Of a stretch of 64,000 bases of DNA, positions 10,777 through 20,396 are shown in pieces. The notes beneath the pieces were generated by a model. It ran no database searches and was not told the DNA's origin. It worked only from the letters and a program-made list of their open reading frames with translations. Each line of letters starts with the position of its first letter. The first letter of the stretch is position 1. The stretch spans positions 3,968,001 through 4,032,000 of the forward strand of contig AP025179.1 of NCBI GenBank assembly GCA_021654635.1. The letters run 5' to 3'. Position numbers and translations under genes: made by a program. The stretch is from Mycobacterium kiyosense (GTDB taxonomy: Bacteria > Actinomycetota > Actinomycetes > Mycobacteriales > Mycobacteriaceae).

Positions 10777-11735
10777 TTCGGAAGGTCCGCGGCGACATCC
10801 GTGGCCGCATTCCCGGCCGTATCCGCGGCCTCGTTCGCCGCCTCGTCTGACGGCTCGAACCCGGCCGACACCTGGTCGACCCAGTCAGCGGTCAGACGGG
10901 CGATCTCCCGGGGGTGCGACGTCACCGCCCAGTGCCCGCCCTCGACCGGAACGACCCTGCCGCGCCGCGGAATGGCGCCGAGGTACCGCTGCAGCGCGGG
11001 AGTGATGAAGATGTCTTTCCGTGGCACCAGCACCTGGACCGCGACCGGGGTCTGCGCCGGCGCCGGACCGGGCGACAGCAGGGGCCCGGGCAGATTGGCC
11101 CGGTAGAGCTCCAATCCGTTGACGTAGTCGGCGATCCCGCGCGGCGCATGGCCGCGGATACCGCCTGACTGCCCGATACGTTCCAGCGCCGCAACGACTT
11201 TCACTGCGATTCCGGACCGGAAAGCCAGCTCCGGCACCCCCGGGCACAGCAGGAACGCGAGATACGCCGAGCACAACACCTGCCGGGCGACCGACAGCGC
11301 GGCCCGCGGCGTGCGCGCCGAACGCACGAACCTGCCCGCATACGGCAGGTGCGGACCCGAGATCGACGTGAACGAGGCGATCCGGCCGGCCAGCGAAGCG
11401 TCGGTGATCGCCGCCCAGCCTTGCACCGAACCCCAGTCGTGCCCCAGCAGATGTACCCGGTCAGCGTCCAGACTGTCGATCACCGCGCCCATGTCGGACA
11501 CCAACTGCGTCAGCCGGTACCCGGACCTGCTTGTTGGACAAGAGGATTCACCAGCGCCGCGAACGTCGTAGGCGAACACGTTGCACCGACCGGCCGGCTG
11601 CCGGGCCACGCCATCCCAGATCCGGTGGTTGTCGGGGTAGCCGTGCACCGCCAGCACCGTCGGCAGCTTCGGGTCCGATTCGCCGTAGCGGTGCACTGCC
11701 AGGCAGACACCGTCGGAGGCGCGGATCGTCGTCAT
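10773..11735 (-). CDS. Alpha/beta hydrolase (epoxide hydrolase/haloalkane dehalogenase-like)
   Basis: A 320-residue hydrolase. The ATG at 11735 is preferred over upstream in-frame starts because these would run into the preceding gene, which ends at 11752. HGYPD is at residues 31-35, nucleophile Asp100 sits in GHDWGS, and VEGGHWAVTSHP near the C-terminus supplies the catalytic His. The last 30 residues are Ala/Asp-rich. It sits between the PF10118-like gene and the 2Fe-2S reductase. Confidence 0.8.
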   Translation of the reverse strand: MTTIRASDGVCLAVHRYGESDPKLPTVLAVHGYPDNHRIWDGVARQPAGRCNVFAYDVRGAGESSCPTSRSGYRLTQLVSDMGAVIDSLDADRVHLLGHDWGSVQGWAAITDASLAGRIASFTSISGPHLPYAGRFVRSARTPRAALSVARQVLCSAYLAFLLCPGVPELAFRSGIAVKVVAALERIGQSGGIRGHAPRGIADYVNGLELYRANLPGPLLSPGPAPAQTPVAVQVLVPRKDIFITPALQRYLGAIPRRGRVVPVEGGHWAVTSHPREIARLTADWVDQVSAGFEPSDEAANEAADTAGNAATDVAADLPK

Positions 11736-11751
11736 CAGACCGTCCTCATGG

Positions 11752-12663
11752 TCAGTGCGACGCCCGGGCCGCCGGTGACACCGCCAGGTAGTCGACAGCC
11801 CGCTGCAGCCCACCCAGCTCCGAGGGGTGGAAGTTCGGCCGATAGTAGGACCCTACGACGCGGATCAGCCGGAGCGGGCCGGGCACCAGTCCGCGGCGGG
11901 CCGCCCGCAGGTAGCCGCGCCAGCTCGCCCTGCTGCCCGGCGGCACGTACGGGTCGACGGAGAACATGAACCGCACCCCGCGAATCCACAACAGCAGCAA
12001 CACCGGCCCCACCACCAGCTGCGCCCGCACCTGTCGCCAGTAACCGGCCCGCAGGTGCTTCATCGTGTCGAACGCGACCGCCTTGTGCTCGACTTCCTCG
12101 GCCCCGTGCCAGCGCAGCATGTCCAGCATCACCGGGTCGGCGCCCGCGGCGTCCAGAGCCGGCGAGTCCAGCACCCATTCGCCCAGCACGGCGGTGTAGT
12201 GCTCGATCGCCGCGATCATCGCCACCTGTTCGAGCAGCCAACTGTGCTGCCGCCGGGTGCTGCGCCACGGCTTCTCCCCCAGCAGAGTCTGAAACAGCCA
12301 CCGGACCTGGTCGGTGAACGGCGTCACGTCGATGCCCTGGGCGTCGAAGTGGGCGAGCACCCCGGAGTGCGCCTGGGAGTGCATGGACTCCTGGCCGATG
12401 AAACCCTGGACGTCCAAGCGCAGCTGGTCGTCTCTGATCAGCGGCAGCGTCTTCTTGAACACCTCGACGAAGAACTCCTCGCCGGCCGGCAGCAGCAGGT
12501 GCAGGACGTTGAGCACGTGGGTGGCCAGCGGCTCGTTGGGCACGTAGTGAAACGGCAGCTTCGTCCAGTCGAAGTCGACGTTGCGCGCTTCGAGAACGAG
12601 CCGCTCATGATCGGCAGTGTCCGACGAATGCGGACCCACCGCCCTGTCGTCGACTGTGCTCAT
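11752..12663 (-). CDS. Predicted metal-dependent hydrolase (PF10118-like, Rv2777c-like)
   Basis: A 303-residue protein starting at the ATG at 12663. Helical metal-ligand motifs GQESMHSQAH, AAIEHYT and HGAEEVEHKAVAFD resemble a ferritin-like di-metal arrangement, as in the PF10118 family named metal-dependent hydrolases. A hydrophobic stretch (QLVVGPVLLLLWIRGVRF) may contact membrane. Neighbouring an electron-transfer reductase, it could be the oxygen-activating partner; this is inference. Confidence 0.7.
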   Translation of the reverse strand: MSTVDDRAVGPHSSDTADHERLVLEARNVDFDWTKLPFHYVPNEPLATHVLNVLHLLLPAGEEFFVEVFKKTLPLIRDDQLRLDVQGFIGQESMHSQAHSGVLAHFDAQGIDVTPFTDQVRWLFQTLLGEKPWRSTRRQHSWLLEQVAMIAAIEHYTAVLGEWVLDSPALDAAGADPVMLDMLRWHGAEEVEHKAVAFDTMKHLRAGYWRQVRAQLVVGPVLLLLWIRGVRFMFSVDPYVPPGSRASWRGYLRAARRGLVPGPLRLIRVVGSYYRPNFHPSELGGLQRAVDYLAVSPAARASH

Positions 12664-12680
12664 CAAGGCCCCCTTGCATC

Positions 12681-12709
12681 GCGCCTCGTGCCCCGCGCCT
12701 CGCGCCTCG
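12681..12709 (+). repeat. Three short GCGCCTCG repeats upstream of the PF10118-like gene
   Basis: GCGCCTCG occurs at 12681-12688, 12695-12702 and 12702-12709 in the 104-base gap between the SRPBCC and PF10118-like genes. No role is known. Confidence 0.6.
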
Positions 12710-12767
12710 CGTCTACCGAACCGCCAGGTAGTTTACTGAAGCGCGGGAGTATGCGATACCCGCGGTA

Positions 12768-13232
12768 CTACCTTTGTTCGGCGCGCTGCTTGAGCCGCTG
12801 CAACGTGAGCCCGATGTTCTTGGCGTTTTCCGCGTCGCGATCTGGGACGCCGGTGAGCAGCCCGGCGACCTTGCGGAACCACCCGGGACGCTGATCCCAG
12901 GTGCTCTCGGTCACCCGGCAGCCGCCGTCCGCGGCGGCCTCGATGTCGTATTTCCAGCGGGCGATCGGAAGCATCGCGGCACGCACGTCGAACGCGAAAG
13001 CACGGCCGGGATCGGCATCGGTGACCGTGCACTTGGTGGTCCAGCGCTTGCCGCCGTTCTCGTTGTGACCGACGAACACCGCACCCTCGGTGACGGCCGC
13101 ACCCTTGCGCAGCTCCATCTTCACGGCTTCCTCGGCCAGCGAAGCCAGCGTCGGCAGGTCGGTGATCAAGCCGTACACCGCCTCGGGGCTCGCGTCGATC
13201 TGCACGGTGGCGGTGGCGGAAGGCGCGGTCAT
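12768..13232 (-). CDS. SRPBCC-family (polyketide cyclase/START-like) protein (Rv2778c-like)
   Basis: A 154-residue protein. The N-terminus ATVQIDASPEAVYGLITDLP is the usual first strand and helix of SRPBCC lipid-binding proteins. It ends in a long helix (AENAKNIGLTLQRLKQRAEQ). Such folds bind hydrophobic ligands. It is divergent from ald and upstream of the hydrolase/reductase cluster. Ligand unknown. Confidence 0.75.
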   Translation of the reverse strand: MTAPSATATVQIDASPEAVYGLITDLPTLASLAEEAVKMELRKGAAVTEGAVFVGHNENGGKRWTTKCTVTDADPGRAFAFDVRAAMLPIARWKYDIEAAADGGCRVTESTWDQRPGWFRKVAGLLTGVPDRDAENAKNIGLTLQRLKQRAEQR

Positions 13233-13370
13233 CGAAAAATCATAACCAGCACCTCAGCGGACAAACCCGGGCGCCGATCAGCGCCGCGCCGATGCCCCGA
13301 ATAGCGCTGACCGCGGAATTTTCTGACAATCGAAGTATCCCCGGAACCGAACTCGGCAGGAGGCCCGAAC

Positions 13371-14486
13371 ATGCGTGTAGGAATCCCGACCGAGACCAAG
13401 AACAACGAATTCCGGGTCGCCATCACCCCCGCCGGCGTGGCCACCCTGACCCAACGGGGCCACGAGGTGCTGGTCCAGGCCGGCGCGGGAGAAGGGTCGG
13501 CCATCGCCGACGAAAAGTTCAAGGCGGCCGGCGCGCAGCTGACCGACACCGCCGAGCAGGTCTGGGCCGAGGCCGAACTGGTGCTCAAGGTCAAAGAGCC
13601 GCTGCCGGCCGAATACGGCTACCTGCGTTCCGGACAGATCCTGTTCACCTACCTGCATCTGGCCGCCTCCCGTTCGTGCACCGATGCGCTATTGGCTTCG
13701 GGCGCAACGTCTATCGCCTACGAGACGGTGCAGACCGCCGACGGTGCACTGCCGTTGCTGGCCCCGATGAGCGAGGTCGCCGGCCGGCTCTCCGCGCAGG
13801 TCGGCTCGTATCACCTGATGCGGACCCAGGGCGGTCGCGGCGCCCTGATGGGCGGGGTGCCCGGGGTGAAGCCGGCCGACGTCGTCGTGATCGGCGGCGG
13901 CACCGCCGGATACAACGCGGCCCGAGTCGCCAGCGGCATGGGCGCTTCGGTCATGGTTCTCGACGTCAGCCTCGGCAAACTGCGGCTGTTGGACGCGGAG
14001 TTCGCCGGTCGCATCGGCACCCGCTACTCGTCGACCTACGAGCTGGTGGGCGCGGTCAAACGTGCCGACCTGGTGATCGGGGCGGTGCTGGTGCCCGGCG
14101 CGAAGGCGCCCAGTTTGATTCCGAATTCTCTTGTCGCACAGATGAAGCCGGGTGCGGTGCTGGTGGACATCTCGATCGACCAGGGTGGCTGCTTCGAGGA
14201 CTCGCGGCCCACCACCCACGACGAACCGACGTTCGCGGTGCACGACACCCTGTTCTACTGCGTGGCCAACATGCCCAGCGCGGTTCCCAAGACGTCGACG
14301 TATGCGCTGACGAACGCCACCATGCCGTACCTGCTCAAACTCGCCGACCAGGGCTGGCGTGCGGCCTGCCGCTCGGATCCCGCTCTGGCCAAAGGCCTTT
14401 CGACGCACGCTGGGGCGCTGCTGGCCGACCACGTGGCCCACGACCTCGACCTGCCGTTCACCGACCCGGCCAGCCTGCTGAACTGA
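13371..14486 (+). CDS. ald: L-alanine dehydrogenase
   Basis: A 371-residue enzyme that interconverts L-alanine and pyruvate with NAD(H). Catalytic Lys75 (VKEP) and His96 (YLHLAA) match the positions in the Mtb enzyme, and [17 protein letters not shown] is the NAD-binding loop. AGGAGG at 13358-13363 lies 7 bases before the ATG. In Mtb the Lrp-type activator gene aldR lies directly upstream; here the neighbour is the SRPBCC gene, so aldR is missing from this locus. Confidence 0.95.
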   Translation: MRVGIPTETKNNEFRVAITPAGVATLTQRGHEVLVQAGAGEGSAIADEKFKAAGAQLTDTAEQVWAEAELVLKVKEPLPAEYGYLRSGQILFTYLHLAASRSCTDALLASGATSIAYETVQTADGALPLLAPMSEVAGRLSAQVGSYHLMRTQGGRGALMGGVPGVKPADVVVIGGGTAGYNAARVASGMGASVMVLDVSLGKLRLLDAEFAGRIGTRYSSTYELVGAVKRADLVIGAVLVPGAKAPSLIPNSLVAQMKPGAVLVDISIDQGGCFEDSRPTTHDEPTFAVHDTLFYCVANMPSAVPKTSTYALTNATMPYLLKLADQGWRAACRSDPALAKGLSTHAGALLADHVAHDLDLPFTDPASLLN

Positions 14487-14508
14487 CCCGGCCTGCCGTG
14501 TGGGTGCC

Positions 14509-15537
14509 CTACCGGATGTAGGGCGCCAAGGCCGTGACGATGTCGGCTGCCGGACCCGCCTGCGCCTCCCGGTAGGCCTCCCCGGCCCACAGGTTGGTGC
14601 CGTGCGGGTCCTCCTGCTCAACCGCCGCCGCCCGGATCGGCTTGGTCATCTGGTTGACCTCGGGATAGCCAAGTGGGGCAACGTGATCAAGCAACCGGGT
14701 GAAGTTGTTGGCCAGCCCGCGCGCATAGCGGCCGGAGAACGCCCGGGTGACCACGGTGGCGTCGAACAGTGGATTCTTCAGCGCAACCCGGTGCGCCGGA
14801 TTGGTGCCGGCCTCGTCGGCGAGCAGCAGCGCGGTGCCGACCTGCGCGGCGACCGCGCCTCGGCGCAACACCGCCGCGATCTGCTCGACGGTGCCCAGCC
14901 CGCCCGCCGCGATCAACGGCACGTCATACGCGCTGCCGATCTTGTCGAGCAGCTGATGCAGCGACTCGGCACCCGGCTCCATGTCGGGGGCGAACGTGCC
15001 GCGATGCCCACCCGCGGCCGGACCCTGCACCACCAGGTTGTCCGCACCCGCCGCGACCGCCACCCCGGCCTCGTAGACCGACGTCACCGTCACCGACACC
15101 AACAGTCCCAGCGCACTGAGCCGCCGGACCACGTCAGGCGGCGGCGCCCCGAAGGTGAACGACACCATCTCCGGGCGCACGTCGGCCACCACGTCGAGCT
15201 TGCGTTCCCAGTCGTCGTCGTCACCGTGCACCGGGTGCCCGACTTCGACGTGGTAATGGTCGGCCACCTCTTCGAGTTCTTCGGCGTAGTACTCCAATTG
15301 CAGCCAGTCGGCGACGCTGGGCTGGGGCACGAACAGGTTGGCCCCGATCGGCCCGGTGGTGGCCGCACGCGCGGCAGCGATATCGGCGGCGAACTGGTCC
15401 GCACTCAGGTAGCCGCCCGCGACGAAACCCAGCCCACCGGCATTCGACACCGCGGCGGCCAGCGCCGGGGTCCCCGGGCCACCGGCCATCGGCGCACCCA
15501 CGATGGGCGCCGCGATATCCCAGAAGCCCAATACCAC
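14509..15537 (-). CDS. Nitronate monooxygenase (2-nitropropane dioxygenase family, Rv2781c-like)
   Basis: A 342-residue FMN-dependent TIM-barrel protein starting at GTG 15537. The FMN site features are SNAGGLGFVAGG near the N-terminus, VVQGPAAGGHRG in the middle, and VPLIAAGGLGT. It oxidises alkyl nitronates; the biological role is probably detoxification. It follows pepR by 4 bases and is the last gene of the gpsI-pepR run. Confidence 0.88.
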   Translation of the reverse strand: MVLGFWDIAAPIVGAPMAGGPGTPALAAAVSNAGGLGFVAGGYLSADQFAADIAAARAATTGPIGANLFVPQPSVADWLQLEYYAEELEEVADHYHVEVGHPVHGDDDDWERKLDVVADVRPEMVSFTFGAPPPDVVRRLSALGLLVSVTVTSVYEAGVAVAAGADNLVVQGPAAGGHRGTFAPDMEPGAESLHQLLDKIGSAYDVPLIAAGGLGTVEQIAAVLRRGAVAAQVGTALLLADEAGTNPAHRVALKNPLFDATVVTRAFSGRYARGLANNFTRLLDHVAPLGYPEVNQMTKPIRAAAVEQEDPHGTNLWAGEAYREAQAGPAADIVTALAPYIR

Positions 15538-15541
15538 CGGG

Positions 15542-16861
15542 CTAACCTACCATCGCGCGAAGTTGTTGTGGCAGCGAGCGTTTCGACCGGTACGGGCCCA
15601 CCACCGCGGCGCCGTAGGGATTGCCGAGCAGGCGCCGCGCCACCGCGTTGACCTCGTCGAGAGTGACCCTGTCGATCTGCCTCAGGGTGTGCTCGATGCT
15701 GCGGTGCGCACCGTAGTTGAGCTCGCTGCGGCCGATCCGGCTCATCCGGGACCCGGAATCCTCCAGACCCAGCACCAGACCGCCCCGCAGCGACCCCTTG
15801 GCGATCCGGCACTCGGATTCGGTGATCCCATCTCGCGCAACCGATTCCAGCACCGCGCTGGTCACCTTCATGACGTCGGCGAAGCGCTCCGGCAGACACG
15901 CGGCGTACACCGACAGTGCCCCGCTGTCGGCGAACAGGTCCAGCGCCGAATACACCGAGTACGCCAGCCCGCGGGTCTCGCGGATCTCCTGGAACAGCCG
16001 GGAACTGAGCCCCCCGCCAAGCGCGGTGTGCAACACCGCCAGCGCCCAGCGGTGCTGCCAGCCGCGGCCGGGGGTACGCAGGCCGAGCGACAGATGGGTC
16101 TGCTCGGCGTCGCGGTTGCTCAGCAGCAAGGTGGGACGACCGTTGACCCGGCCGGCACCCTTGCGCGGAGCCGCCGGGCGGCGCCCGCGAACCAGCCGCG
16201 ATCCGAAGTGCTCGCGCACCAGGCGCACCACTTCGTCGTGCTCGACGTTGCCGGCGACGGCCACCACCATCCGCTCCGGGGTGTAGCGGCGCACGTGGAA
16301 CGAATGCAACTGCGAGCGCGTCATCGCCGACACCGACTGCGCGCTGCCGATCACCGGCCGGCCCACCGGATGGTCGCCGAACAGCGCCGTCATGAACGTG
16401 TCGGTCAGCGCGTCCTCGGGGTCGTCGTCGCGCATCGCGATCTCCTCGAGCACCACGTCGCGTTCCAGTTCGACGTCCTCGACCGCGCAGCGGCCGTTGA
16501 GCACCACGTCGGCAACCAGGTCAACGGCCAGCTCCAGGTCACTGTCCAGCACATGCGCGTAATAACAGGTGTGCTCTTTGGCGGTGAAGGCGTTGAGCTC
16601 GCCGCCGACGGCGTCCACCGCCTGGGCGATGTCGACGGCAGTACGCGTCGGCGTCGACTTGAACAGCAGATGCTCGAGGAAGTGCGCCGCCCCGGCCACT
16701 GTGGCGCCTTCGTCGCGGGACCCGACGCCGACCCAGACGCCGACCGACGCGGAACGCACGGCGGGCAGGTGTTCGGTGACCACCCGCAGGCCGCCTGGCA
16801 GCGTGCTACGACGCACGCCGCCAGGTCGGAGCGCCCCGGCGGGCTCAGCGTTGGTTGCCAC
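15542..16861 (-). CDS. pepR: M16-family zinc protease
   Basis: A 439-residue peptidase. The inverted zinc motif HFLEH (with EGATVAGAAHFLEHLLFK) lies near residue 50, and ELNAFTAKEHTCYY follows with the third-ligand region. An RxY-type motif region occurs in the C-terminal half. GTG start 8 bases after the gpsI stop on the minus strand. The gpsI-pepR pairing is conserved in actinobacteria (Mtb Rv2783c-Rv2782c). Confidence 0.92.
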   Translation of the reverse strand: MATNAEPAGALRPGGVRRSTLPGGLRVVTEHLPAVRSASVGVWVGVGSRDEGATVAGAAHFLEHLLFKSTPTRTAVDIAQAVDAVGGELNAFTAKEHTCYYAHVLDSDLELAVDLVADVVLNGRCAVEDVELERDVVLEEIAMRDDDPEDALTDTFMTALFGDHPVGRPVIGSAQSVSAMTRSQLHSFHVRRYTPERMVVAVAGNVEHDEVVRLVREHFGSRLVRGRRPAAPRKGAGRVNGRPTLLLSNRDAEQTHLSLGLRTPGRGWQHRWALAVLHTALGGGLSSRLFQEIRETRGLAYSVYSALDLFADSGALSVYAACLPERFADVMKVTSAVLESVARDGITESECRIAKGSLRGGLVLGLEDSGSRMSRIGRSELNYGAHRSIEHTLRQIDRVTLDEVNAVARRLLGNPYGAAVVGPYRSKRSLPQQLRAMVG

Positions 16862-16869
16862 CCGTCAGA

Positions 16870-19122
16870 TCAGCTGCCGGCCGTCGCGGCGGGCTCGGCC
16901 GGCGCGGCCTCGGCGGGGGCCGCCGCGTCGTCTTCGGCCACCAGGACCAGCGAGATCTTGCCGCGCTTGTCGATGTCGGCGATCTCCACGCGCAGCTTGT
17001 CGCCGACGTTGACCACGTCCTCGACCTTCGCGATGCGCTTGCCGCGGCCCAGCTTGGAGATGTGGACCAGGCCGTCGCGGCCGGGCAGCAGCGACACGAA
17101 CGCGCCGAAATCGGTGGTCTTGACCACGGTTCCGAGGAACCGCTCCCCCACGGTCGGCAGCTGCGGGTTGGCGATCGCGTTGATCCGGTCGATCGCCGCC
17201 TGCGCGGACGGGCCGTCGGTGGCGCCGACGAACACGGTGCCGTCGTCCTCGATGGAGATCTGCGCCCCGGTCTCCTCGGTGATGGCGTTGATGACCTTGC
17301 CCTTGGGCCCGATGACCTCGCCGATCTTGTCCACCGGGACCTTGATGGTGGTCACCCGGGGCGCGAACGGGCTCATCTCGTCGGGGCCGTCGATGGCCTC
17401 GGCCATCACCTCGAGGATGGTCACCCGGGCGTCCTTGGCCTGGGCCAGCGCGGACGCCAGCACCTGCGAGGGAATGCCGTCCAGCTTGGTGTCCAGCTGC
17501 AGCGCGGTGACGAAGTCCTTGGTGCCGGCGCACTTGAAGTCCATGTCGCCGAACGCGTCCTCGGCACCCAGGATGTCGGTCAGGGTGACGTACCGGGTTT
17601 CGCCGTCCACCTCGTCGGAGACCAGGCCCATCGCGATGCCGGCCACCGGCGCCTTCAGCGGCACACCGGCGTTGAGCAGCGCCAGGGTGGACGCGCACAC
17701 CGATCCCATCGACGTCGAGCCGTTGGAGCCCAACGCCTCGGACACCTGGCGAATCGCGTAGGGGAACTCCTCGACCGGGGGCAGCACCGGGATCAGCGCC
17801 CGCTCGGCGAGCGCGCCGTGGCCGATCTCGCGCCGCTTGGGCGAACCGACGCGGCCCGTCTCACCGGTGGAGAACGGCGGGAAGTTGTAGTGGTGCATGT
17901 ACCGCTTGGAGGTTTCCGGCCCCAGCGAGTCGATCTGCTGGGCCATCTTCACCATGTCCAGGGTGGTCACCCCCAGGATCTGGGTTTCCCCGCGCTCGAA
18001 CAACGCGCTGCCGTGCGCCCGGGGCACCACTGCGACCTCGGCCGACAGCGCACGGATGTCGGTGATCCCGCGGCCGTCGATGCGGAAGTGGTCGGTCAGG
18101 ATGCGCTGGCGGACCAGCTTCTTGGTCAGCGACCGGAACGCGGCGCTGATCTCTTTCTCGCGGCCCTCGTACGTGCCGGCCAGCCGCTCGAGCACCTGGG
18201 CCTTGATCTCGTCGGTGCGCGCGTCCCGCTCGGCCTTGCCGCCGATACTGAGCGCGGCGGCCAGCTCGTCGGTGGCCACGGTGGCCACTGAGTAGTACAC
18301 GTCTTCCTCGTAAGGCGGGAAGACCGGGAAGTCGCCGGTGGGCTTCGCGGCTGCGTCGGCCAGTTCCTGCTGCGCGGCGCACAGCGTGGCGATGAACGGC
18401 TTGGCGGCCTCCAGGCCCTCGGCGACCACGGTCTCCGTCGGCGCCTGCGCGCCACCTTCGACCAGTTCGATGACCTTGTCGGTGGCCTCGGCCTCCACCA
18501 TCATGATCGCCACGTCCTTTTCGGCGTCACCGCCGACTACGCGGCCGGCCACCACCATGTCGAACACGGCGCCCTCGAGCTGCTCCACGGTGGGGAACGC
18601 GACCCATGTGCCGTCGATCAGGGCGACCCGCACCCCGCCGATGGGGCCGGAGAACGGCAGGCCGCTGATCTGGGTGGAAGCCGACGCGGCGTTGATCGCC
18701 AGCACGTCGTACAGGTCGTTGGGGTCCAGGCTCAGGATCGTCACCACGACCTGGATCTCGTTGCGCAGGCCGTCGACGAACGACGGACGCAGCGGCCGGT
18801 CGATGAGCCGGCAGGTCAGGATCGCGTCGGTGGACGGGCGGCCCTCACGGCGGAAGAACGAGCCGGGGATGCGGCCGGCGGCGTACATCCGCTCTTCGAC
18901 GTCGACCGTCAACGGGAAGAAGTCGAAATGTTCCTTGGGGTTCTTGCTGGCGGTGGTCGCCGACAGCAGCATGTTCTCTTCGTCGAGGTAAGCGACCACC
19001 GCGCCGGCGGCCTGCTGGGCCAGGCGGCCCGTCTCGAAGCGGATGGTGCGGGTGCCGAAGCTCCCGTTGTCGATGGTGGCGGTTGCCTCGAAAACGCCTT
19101 CTTCAATTTCAGTCGCAGACAT
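16870..19122 (-). CDS. gpsI: Polynucleotide phosphorylase / guanosine pentaphosphate synthetase
   Basis: A 750-residue PNPase: two RNase PH domains (first with [16 protein letters not shown], second with [19 protein letters not shown]), a KH domain ([20 protein letters not shown]) and an S1 domain ([17 protein letters not shown]). It degrades RNA phosphorolytically from the 3' end. The alanine-rich C-terminal tail is normal for actinobacteria. Its 324-base upstream region is otherwise empty. Confidence 0.97.
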   Translation of the reverse strand: MSATEIEEGVFEATATIDNGSFGTRTIRFETGRLAQQAAGAVVAYLDEENMLLSATTASKNPKEHFDFFPLTVDVEERMYAAGRIPGSFFRREGRPSTDAILTCRLIDRPLRPSFVDGLRNEIQVVVTILSLDPNDLYDVLAINAASASTQISGLPFSGPIGGVRVALIDGTWVAFPTVEQLEGAVFDMVVAGRVVGGDAEKDVAIMMVEAEATDKVIELVEGGAQAPTETVVAEGLEAAKPFIATLCAAQQELADAAAKPTGDFPVFPPYEEDVYYSVATVATDELAAALSIGGKAERDARTDEIKAQVLERLAGTYEGREKEISAAFRSLTKKLVRQRILTDHFRIDGRGITDIRALSAEVAVVPRAHGSALFERGETQILGVTTLDMVKMAQQIDSLGPETSKRYMHHYNFPPFSTGETGRVGSPKRREIGHGALAERALIPVLPPVEEFPYAIRQVSEALGSNGSTSMGSVCASTLALLNAGVPLKAPVAGIAMGLVSDEVDGETRYVTLTDILGAEDAFGDMDFKCAGTKDFVTALQLDTKLDGIPSQVLASALAQAKDARVTILEVMAEAIDGPDEMSPFAPRVTTIKVPVDKIGEVIGPKGKVINAITEETGAQISIEDDGTVFVGATDGPSAQAAIDRINAIANPQLPTVGERFLGTVVKTTDFGAFVSLLPGRDGLVHISKLGRGKRIAKVEDVVNVGDKLRVEIADIDKRGKISLVLVAEDDAAAPAEAAPAEPAATAGS

Positions 19123-19446
19123 GACGTCGGTGCGGCCTCTCTGGTTTATTCAGCTGTTTCGCGTCGTCACGCGCGAAGGCGCCCTTCTAGAACCAGCGAA
19201 GTCCGGATGCGGCTACGGCCATCGATCGAAGCGGCCGACCTGCCCCAGATCCGGGGAGCCCGGCAGCCACTACCGAAGACCGCCCGATGCAGACTGAGCA
19301 GCTCTGGCGAATGCGTGGTGACTCGCTGGAACGGAACCCGCGGATCTGCGTGAACCGCACCATGTCGTCCGGGCCTAAGGGGCCCAGAACGCCCTCACTC
19401 TACACCGGCCTACGCGGCGGATTGAGCAAACCTCTAGGTCGGGGGG
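19123..19446. other. Intergenic region between gpsI and lppU
   Basis: No gene supported. It should hold the gpsI promoter and leader. A short hairpin, GGGCC-TAAGG-GGCCC, occupies 19371-19385. No U tract follows, so it is not a clear terminator. Confidence 0.5.
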
Positions 19447-19992
19447 TCAGGTCCGGGGTCCGGCGTTGACATTTTCGACACACACGGCGAACCGCCGCTG
19501 CGCGTAGGTGTAGCCCAAACCGCTGCCGCACTGGTCGACCCCGACCGGGGGGTCGAGGTCGGTGAGGATCTCGGTGGCACGCTGCCGATGCGGTGCCGCG
19601 CTGTCGCCGCAGTCGACGCGGACCGGATCGACGGTGTGGTGCGGGTCCACGCTCATGCAACCGCCGATCACCCAGTCGACGTCCAGGCACAGGGTGGAGT
19701 CCGAGCCGCTGAGCGCGTTGTGCGTGGAGTAGGACGAGTCGACGTCGGTCGGACATTTCGCCCGGTCACCACCCTTGACCAGGGCGACGACCTTGAAATT
19801 GGACTCAGGACTGCCGCACGTTGCCTTGGTCGCCTGCGGGCGGTCGGGTGTGCCGGCGAGTTTGAGACAGTCCCCCACTTTGACGTCGGCGAGGTCGGGC
19901 CCGCTGGGCCGCACCGAACATCCCGTCAATGCGCCGCCGATCGTGGCCAGGACGGCCCCGGTGATCAGGGCGCGCAGAGCGCCCAGGGTCAG
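19447..19992 (-). CDS. lppU: Probable lipoprotein LppU
   Basis: The frame encodes a hydrophobic leader ([14 protein letters not shown]), then the lipobox LTGC with the lipidated Cys, then a Cys-rich secreted domain of about 155 residues. No ATG or GTG precedes the leader in frame. The best start is CTG at 19992, which overlaps the rpsO stop as CTGA, imitating the ATGA coupling common here. A TTG at 19929 would remove the signal peptide. Position next to rpsO matches Mtb Rv2784c. Function unknown. Confidence 0.65.
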   Translation of the reverse strand: MTLGALRALITGAVLATIGGALTGCSVRPSGPDLADVKVGDCLKLAGTPDRPQATKATCGSPESNFKVVALVKGGDRAKCPTDVDSSYSTHNALSGSDSTLCLDVDWVIGGCMSVDPHHTVDPVRVDCGDSAAPHRQRATEILTDLDPPVGVDQCGSGLGYTYAQRRFAVCVENVNAGPRT

Positions 19993-20258
19993 CGGCGCAG
20001 ACCGAGCCGTTCGATCAGCGAGCGGTAGCGCTCCACGTCGATCTGGGTCAGGTACTTCACCAGGCGCTTACGCCGGCCCACCAGCAGCAACAGGCCACGA
20101 CGCGAGTGGTGGTCGTGCTTGTGCACCTTCAGGTGCTCGGTCAGGTCCGCGATCCGCTTGGTCAGCAGCGCGATCTGCGCCTCCGGAGACCCGGTATCGG
20201 TCTCGTGCAGCCCGTAGGACTTCAGAATTTCTTTTTTCTGCTCGGCGGTAAGCGCCAC
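19989..20258 (-). CDS. rpsO: 30S ribosomal protein S15
   Basis: An 89-residue S15 starting at GTG 20258, with GGAGAT about 6 bases before it; the start matches the Mtb protein ([18 protein letters not shown]). The [16 protein letters not shown] segment is the conserved 16S rRNA-binding core. Upstream in-frame codons are not conserved. Confidence 0.97.
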   Translation of the reverse strand: MALTAEQKKEILKSYGLHETDTGSPEAQIALLTKRIADLTEHLKVHKHDHHSRRGLLLLVGRRKRLVKYLTQIDVERYRSLIERLGLRR

Positions 20259-20396
20259 GAAAACATCTCCATCAATAGGTCCGCGATCAGGATTTTCCGG
20301 CGCGGCCACCGCGAACCGCAGCACACGCCGATGTCGTCGGGCAGTTTAGCAGGGTTATCAGGTCCGGTTCCGCGCGTGCAGGCTGGACGAGACCCG

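Noticed and set aside
19371..19385. Intrinsic terminator in the gpsI-lppU gap
   Set aside because: The 5-base stem is short and no T run follows on either strand.
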